NCBI GenBank assembly: GCA_012515495.1
Contig: JAAYYH010000099.1
Location: 1 to 17,237, forward strand
Source: Coriobacteriaceae bacterium
Lineage (GTDB): Bacteria > Actinomycetota > Coriobacteriia > Coriobacteriales > UBA8131
Reading direction: 5' to 3'
Length of the DNA: 17,237 nucleotides
Below the pieces are notes generated by a model. It searched no databases, was not told the origin of the DNA, and saw only the letters and a program-made list of their open reading frames with translations. Numbering within the stretch: the first letter of the stretch is position 1; each line of letters begins with the position of its first letter. The translations under genes and the position numbers were made by a program. Below are positions 14,547-17,237 of the stretch, piece by piece.

Positions 14547-15257
14547 CTACAACACCTTAAAGCGATAACCATACCCTCGCACCGTCTCGACGAGAGCCGG
14601 ATCGACACCAGCAGCCTCAAGCTTATCGCGCAAACGTTTAACGTGAGTATCTACGGTCTTTGTCTCTACAAGATACTCCCAACCCCAGGCATCGTGCAGC
14701 AGCTGATCGCGTGAGAGCACTTTCCCTGCATGACGCATCAGCGCTGTTAGCAGTTCGAATTCTCTGGGTGTGAGATCGATGGGGCCGCTTTCGCTCGTGG
14801 CCATGTGAGTGCCTTCGTCGATGGTGATACCACTGGCTTCGATGATCTCGTTGAGATTGAGATTCGAATTGTTGTTATCCTGTGTGCTCACTCTGCGCAA
14901 CAACGCCTTTGAACGAGCAATGAGCTCACGGACGCCGAATGGCTTGGCTAGATAGTCGTCACCACCAATCTCCAGACCCACGACCTTATCGAGTTCGGTG
15001 TCACGAGCGGAGAGGAAGAGTATCGGCACACTGCTCACAGCACGGACACGTCTGGTGACCTCATATCCATCCATATTGGGCAGCATGACATCCAAGATGA
15101 TCAGATCGAATGGCATTGCATTGACCAGCTCAACCGCAGTCGCTCCATCAGCAGCTGTGTGAACATCAAAACCTTCCTTGCGCAGGTTATAACTGACAAA
15201 CTCTGTGATTGAAGGCTCGTCGTCCACTACAAGGATACGTGCCGGAGTATCGCTCAT
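14547..15257 (-). CDS. OmpR/PhoB-family response regulator
   Basis: Cytosolic DNA-binding regulator, 236 residues, phosphorylated by the neighbouring kinase. The receiver domain (1-120) shows the acidic pair Asp12-Asp13, phospho-acceptor Asp56 in ILDVMLPNMDG, Ser83 in LFLSARD and Lys105 in YLAKPF. The C-terminal winged helix (about 140-236) includes DLTPREFELLTALM, then LSRDQLLHDAWG, then TVDTHVKRLRDKL and ETVRGYGYRF, typical of the PhoB group. The ATG at 15257 has AGGAG 7 bases upstream. It is divergent from coaX with a 143-base shared upstream region. Regulated genes are unknown; autoregulation through the palindrome upstream is possible. Confidence 0.95.
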   Translation of the reverse strand: MSDTPARILVVDDEPSITEFVSYNLRKEGFDVHTAADGATAVELVNAMPFDLIILDVMLPNMDGYEVTRRVRAVSSVPILFLSARDTELDKVVGLEIGGDDYLAKPFGVRELIARSKALLRRVSTQDNNNSNLNLNEIIEASGITIDEGTHMATSESGPIDLTPREFELLTALMRHAGKVLSRDQLLHDAWGWEYLVETKTVDTHVKRLRDKLEAAGVDPALVETVRGYGYRFKVL

Positions 15258-15304
15258 CTTATCTCTCCTCCCGGCTAGTGCGTTGTTGTCTCAAACTGAC
15301 GCAT

Positions 15305-15320
15305 TCATTTGGGCAAATGA
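15305..15320. promoter_or_regulatory. Palindrome TCATTTG-GG-CAAATGA between the regulator and coaX genes
   Basis: Two 7-base arms form an inverted repeat with a 2-base centre. It overlaps the candidate -10 of the response-regulator gene, so a bound protein would repress it and might also affect coaX. OmpR-family regulators usually prefer direct repeats, so another repressor is equally possible. Confidence 0.4.
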
Positions 15321-15325
15321 TACCA
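15317..15325 (-). promoter_or_regulatory. Candidate extended -10 promoter of the response-regulator gene
   Basis: TGG-TATCAT on the minus strand is an extended -10 (TG-N-TATCAT, 5/6). No good -35 lies 17 bases upstream. It is about 60 bases before the ATG. Confidence 0.3.
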
Positions 15326-15400
15326 TGCCACTGGAGTACAATAAGCGCTGGCACGCTGTATGGTTATGGTTTTGTTGAACACTCACTACCTGGAGGATAT

Positions 15401-16195
15401 ATGCTATTGGCCATCGATATCGGCAATACGCAAACTGTGCTTGGATTATATGATAGCGCCACAGACAGTTCTCAATCAGCACCACTGCTTGACTGTTGGC
15501 GCATAGCTACCGTATTGACTGATACCAGCGATGAAATCATGGTGCGTCTGATGGGATTATTACAGCTTAATTCGCTGACACTATCAGACATAACAGATGT
15601 TGCCATCGCCAGTGTAGTCCCGTCGCTCACCAAACAATGGCGTGTCGCCGGCAAACGCATGACTGGATCTGACCCGCTGGTAGTTGACAGCACAACTGAT
15701 ACCGGCCTAGCTATCAAATATCGTCATCCCTCCGAGATCGGCGCCGACCGTCTAGCTGTGGCTGTAGCAGCGATTGCGCGGTATGGGGCACCAGTTGTGG
15801 TAGTGGATTTTGGCACTGCTACGAATATCGAGGTTGTCGATGACTCGGGTGCTTTTATCGGTGGAATCATCTCCCCTGGTCTGATGACATCTGCAGAAGC
15901 CCTATTCTCGGCTGCGGCACGCTTGTCCAAGATAGAGATTGAGATACCAGAAACCGTGATTGGCACCACCACTCATGGTGCCGTACAATCCGGCCTGACC
16001 TATGGCGAGATCGACCGTATCGATGGTTTGATCAGACGGATATTCGCCGAACTAGGCTACTCGGCACCTGTCATCGCAACAGGTGGTCTTTCTTCGAAGG
16101 TCGTCAAGCTCTCCAGCACCATTACGGCAGTGAACGATGACTTGGCGCTCGAGGGTCTACGCCTGTTACATCGACGTCTTCGCAACGGATACTGA
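15401..16195 (+). CDS. coaX: Type III pantothenate kinase (CoaX)
   Basis: Catalyses the first step of coenzyme A synthesis, phosphorylating pantothenate with ATP. It is 264 residues, the usual length, in the ASKHA fold. Visible motifs are the P-loop-like AIDIGNTQTVLGLY (4-17), the pantothenate-binding KYRHPSEIGADR (106-117), VVDFGTATNIEV with Asp136, GGIISPGL (154-161), and the C-terminal VIATGGLSSKV (224-234). The type III enzyme requires a monovalent cation and is not feedback-inhibited by CoA. The ATG at 15401 has GGAGG 4-5 bases upstream; the frame is open further upstream to 15209, but that part runs antisense to the regulator gene. It is the only protein gene on the plus strand. It is convergent with bioY, with 45 bases between the stops and no clear terminator. 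Confidence 0.95.
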   Translation: MLLAIDIGNTQTVLGLYDSATDSSQSAPLLDCWRIATVLTDTSDEIMVRLMGLLQLNSLTLSDITDVAIASVVPSLTKQWRVAGKRMTGSDPLVVDSTTDTGLAIKYRHPSEIGADRLAVAVAAIARYGAPVVVVDFGTATNIEVVDDSGAFIGGIISPGLMTSAEALFSAAARLSKIEIEIPETVIGTTTHGAVQSGLTYGEIDRIDGLIRRIFAELGYSAPVIATGGLSSKVVKLSSTITAVNDDLALEGLRLLHRRLRNGY

Positions 16196-16240
16196 AACTC
16201 CTTGCCGCGGTTTCTCGGTATGAACGACCAATAAGCGAAC

Positions 16241-16801
16241 TTAGGTTACATCTCTGCCGATTACAGCGCGGATCGGCTTGGCACAGATCAGGGCGATTAC
16301 GACTTTTATCACATCAGGAATCACAAAAGGGATCACACAGGTCAATAGTGCCGTTTCTAAACCCGAAGATGTCACGACATCGAAGAAGAATACGCCAGCG
16401 ATATAATACATCAGCACCACTGCCACAGCTGCCACGATATCGACGGCCATTATCACACCAATGCGTTGTGTCGATTGTTTTACCATACTTCGAATCAGGC
16501 CGGCAATCAGCGCGCCAAGGAAAAACCCGATCAGGAATCCCCCTGTGGGTCCAGCAAGCACCCCCAACCCCCCGCGCATTCCAGAGAAGATCGGCAAACC
16601 AATAGCTCCCAACACTAGGTAGCCTCCGACCGCAGCAAGGGCTTCTGCTGGGGATAACACCAAAATGGTCACAACCAGCATCAAGGTTTGCAATGTAAAG
16701 GGAATCGGACCAAGGGGAATGGTGATGAAAGCCCCTACTGCCAGTAAGGCAATCGCCAAACCTATGAGAACCAGAGAGCGGGTTCTGTTGACTCCTCGCA
16801 C
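16241..16801 (-). CDS. bioY: Biotin transporter BioY (ECF substrate-binding subunit)
   Basis: Inner-membrane biotin-binding S component, 186 residues from this GTG, with about six hydrophobic helices. Family marks are ITIPLGPIPFTLQTLMLV near the N-terminus, GGYLVLGAIGLPIFSG, and the biotin-pocket motif GVLAGPTGGFLIGF. No ATPase or T component lies in the window, so it must share an ECF module coded elsewhere or act alone, as proposed for solitary BioY. Start: GTG at 16816 is also in frame, but GTG at 16801 has GAGGA 8 bases upstream and is preferred. It follows the oxidoreductase gene in the same direction, separated by a 13-bp hairpin. Its own promoter is not obvious, and I see no clear BirA box. 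Confidence 0.93.
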   Translation of the reverse strand: MRGVNRTRSLVLIGLAIALLAVGAFITIPLGPIPFTLQTLMLVVTILVLSPAEALAAVGGYLVLGAIGLPIFSGMRGGLGVLAGPTGGFLIGFFLGALIAGLIRSMVKQSTQRIGVIMAVDIVAAVAVVLMYYIAGVFFFDVVTSSGLETALLTCVIPFVIPDVIKVVIALICAKPIRAVIGRDVT

Positions 16802-16835
16802 TTTCCCTTTCCTCACAATCTTTCTGCTTAAACCA

Positions 16836-16864
16836 GATGTTGCCCTGATGGTCAGGGCAACATC
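16836..16864 (-). terminator. 13-bp perfect hairpin between the oxidoreductase and bioY genes
   Basis: GATGTTGCCCTGA (16836-16848) pairs perfectly with TCAGGGCAACATC (16852-16864) around a 3-base loop. On the minus strand only a poor T tract (TGGTTTAA) follows, so it may be a leaky terminator for the oxidoreductase gene, a processing/stabilising structure, or part of the bioY leader, since it ends 20 to 35 bases before the two possible bioY starts. Confidence 0.6.
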
Positions 16865-16927
16865 AATCTAATCAGCTAACACAACTTCGTCTATCGGCTT
16901 CAGCGCATCGCCCGCTTTGGCTAAAGA

Positions 16928-17237
16928 TTAGTCCTGAGCCAGCTTCTGATAGCTCTCCAACCTGCTCTTGGCATCACTCTCGGCGCCTGTGAACAAGCTC
17001 TCAGCCTCTTCAGGGAACTCAGATGCCAAAGCAGAGTAACGTGTCTGCCCCATGATAAAGTCTCTGAAGCTCTGGGATGGATCCTTTTGATCCAAGCTGA
17101 AGGGATTCTTGCCCTGCTCTTTCAAGTCAGGATTATAACGATACAGATGCCAATAGCCGCTGGCTACCGCATCTTTGATATTCTCCTGAGTCTTGCCCAT
17201 TCCCTTCTTCAGGCCATGGTTGATACAGGGCGAATAG
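16928..17237 (-). CDS. nifJ: Pyruvate:ferredoxin (flavodoxin) oxidoreductase, C-terminal end only
   Basis: About 103 C-terminal residues of a single-chain pyruvate:ferredoxin oxidoreductase, which turns pyruvate and CoA into acetyl-CoA and CO2 with reduced ferredoxin in anaerobes. The gene runs off the right edge. Visible are YSPCINHGLKKGMGKTQ, whose cysteine is probably the late ligand of the proximal 4Fe-4S cluster, then VASGYWHLYRYNP, KNPFSLDQKDPS and FIMGQTRYSALASEFPEEAESLF, all typical of the family's C-terminal arm. The stop is TAA at 16928. The enzyme depends on thiamine diphosphate and iron-sulfur clusters, so it is a main user of iron brought in by FeoB. Confidence 0.95.
   Translation of the reverse strand, partial: YSPCINHGLKKGMGKTQENIKDAVASGYWHLYRYNPDLKEQGKNPFSLDQKDPSQSFRDFIMGQTRYSALASEFPEEAESLFTGAESDAKSRLESYQKLAQD

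Overview
The window is ordinary chromosomal DNA from an anaerobic bacterium. My best guess is a low- to mid-GC actinobacterium of the Coriobacteriia type. The evidence is a single-chain pyruvate:ferredoxin oxidoreductase end, a FeoAB ferrous-iron system with a DtxR-type regulator, a class Ic (MocR-like) aspartate aminotransferase close to the corynebacterial enzyme, a type III pantothenate kinase, and many GTG/TTG starts behind strong Shine-Dalgarno (SD) sites. The taxonomic placement is inference. All genes are on the minus strand except coaX and one candidate small RNA. I see no prophage, insertion sequence, CRISPR array, tRNA or rRNA.

Layout from left to right. Positions 1-5082 hold a BMP-type nucleoside/purine ABC importer, read right to left: lipoprotein, an intercistronic terminator hairpin, double ATPase, permease A, permease B (cut by the window edge). 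Positions 5351-7768 hold truA, a DUF1461 membrane protein and an amidohydrolase-2 family protein, probably one transcription unit. Positions 7800-7960 hold a plus-strand structured RNA with its own terminator, divergent from truA. Positions 7999-11525 hold the iron operon feoA, feoB, a Cys-rich FeoB partner and a DtxR-family regulator. Positions 11698-13371 hold an aspartate aminotransferase followed by a small YvlD-like membrane protein. Positions 13492-15257 hold an OmpR-type two-component pair. Positions 15401-16195 (+) hold coaX, divergent from the pair. Then come bioY and the 3' end of the pyruvate:ferredoxin oxidoreductase gene.

The most interesting element is the RNA at about 7825-7957. 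It carries two exact copies of an 11-nt C-rich sequence and a third CCCTCC in the terminator loop. All three lie in predicted loops or single-stranded segments. The second copy matches the universal 16S rRNA 3' tail (AUCACCUCCUU) at 10 of 11 positions. This looks like an anti-Shine-Dalgarno regulatory RNA. It sits beside the iron operon, and its candidate -10 overlaps that of truA inside a palindrome (ACCAA-N5-TTGGT). A role in iron-responsive control, by analogy with C-rich sRNAs such as FsrA, is a hypothesis only.

Functional links that follow from the families: ferrous iron uptake (FeoAB) and its metal sensor supply iron for iron-sulfur enzymes such as the oxidoreductase. BioY (biotin) and CoaX (CoA) serve cofactor needs of central metabolism. 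The BMP importer probably salvages nucleosides.
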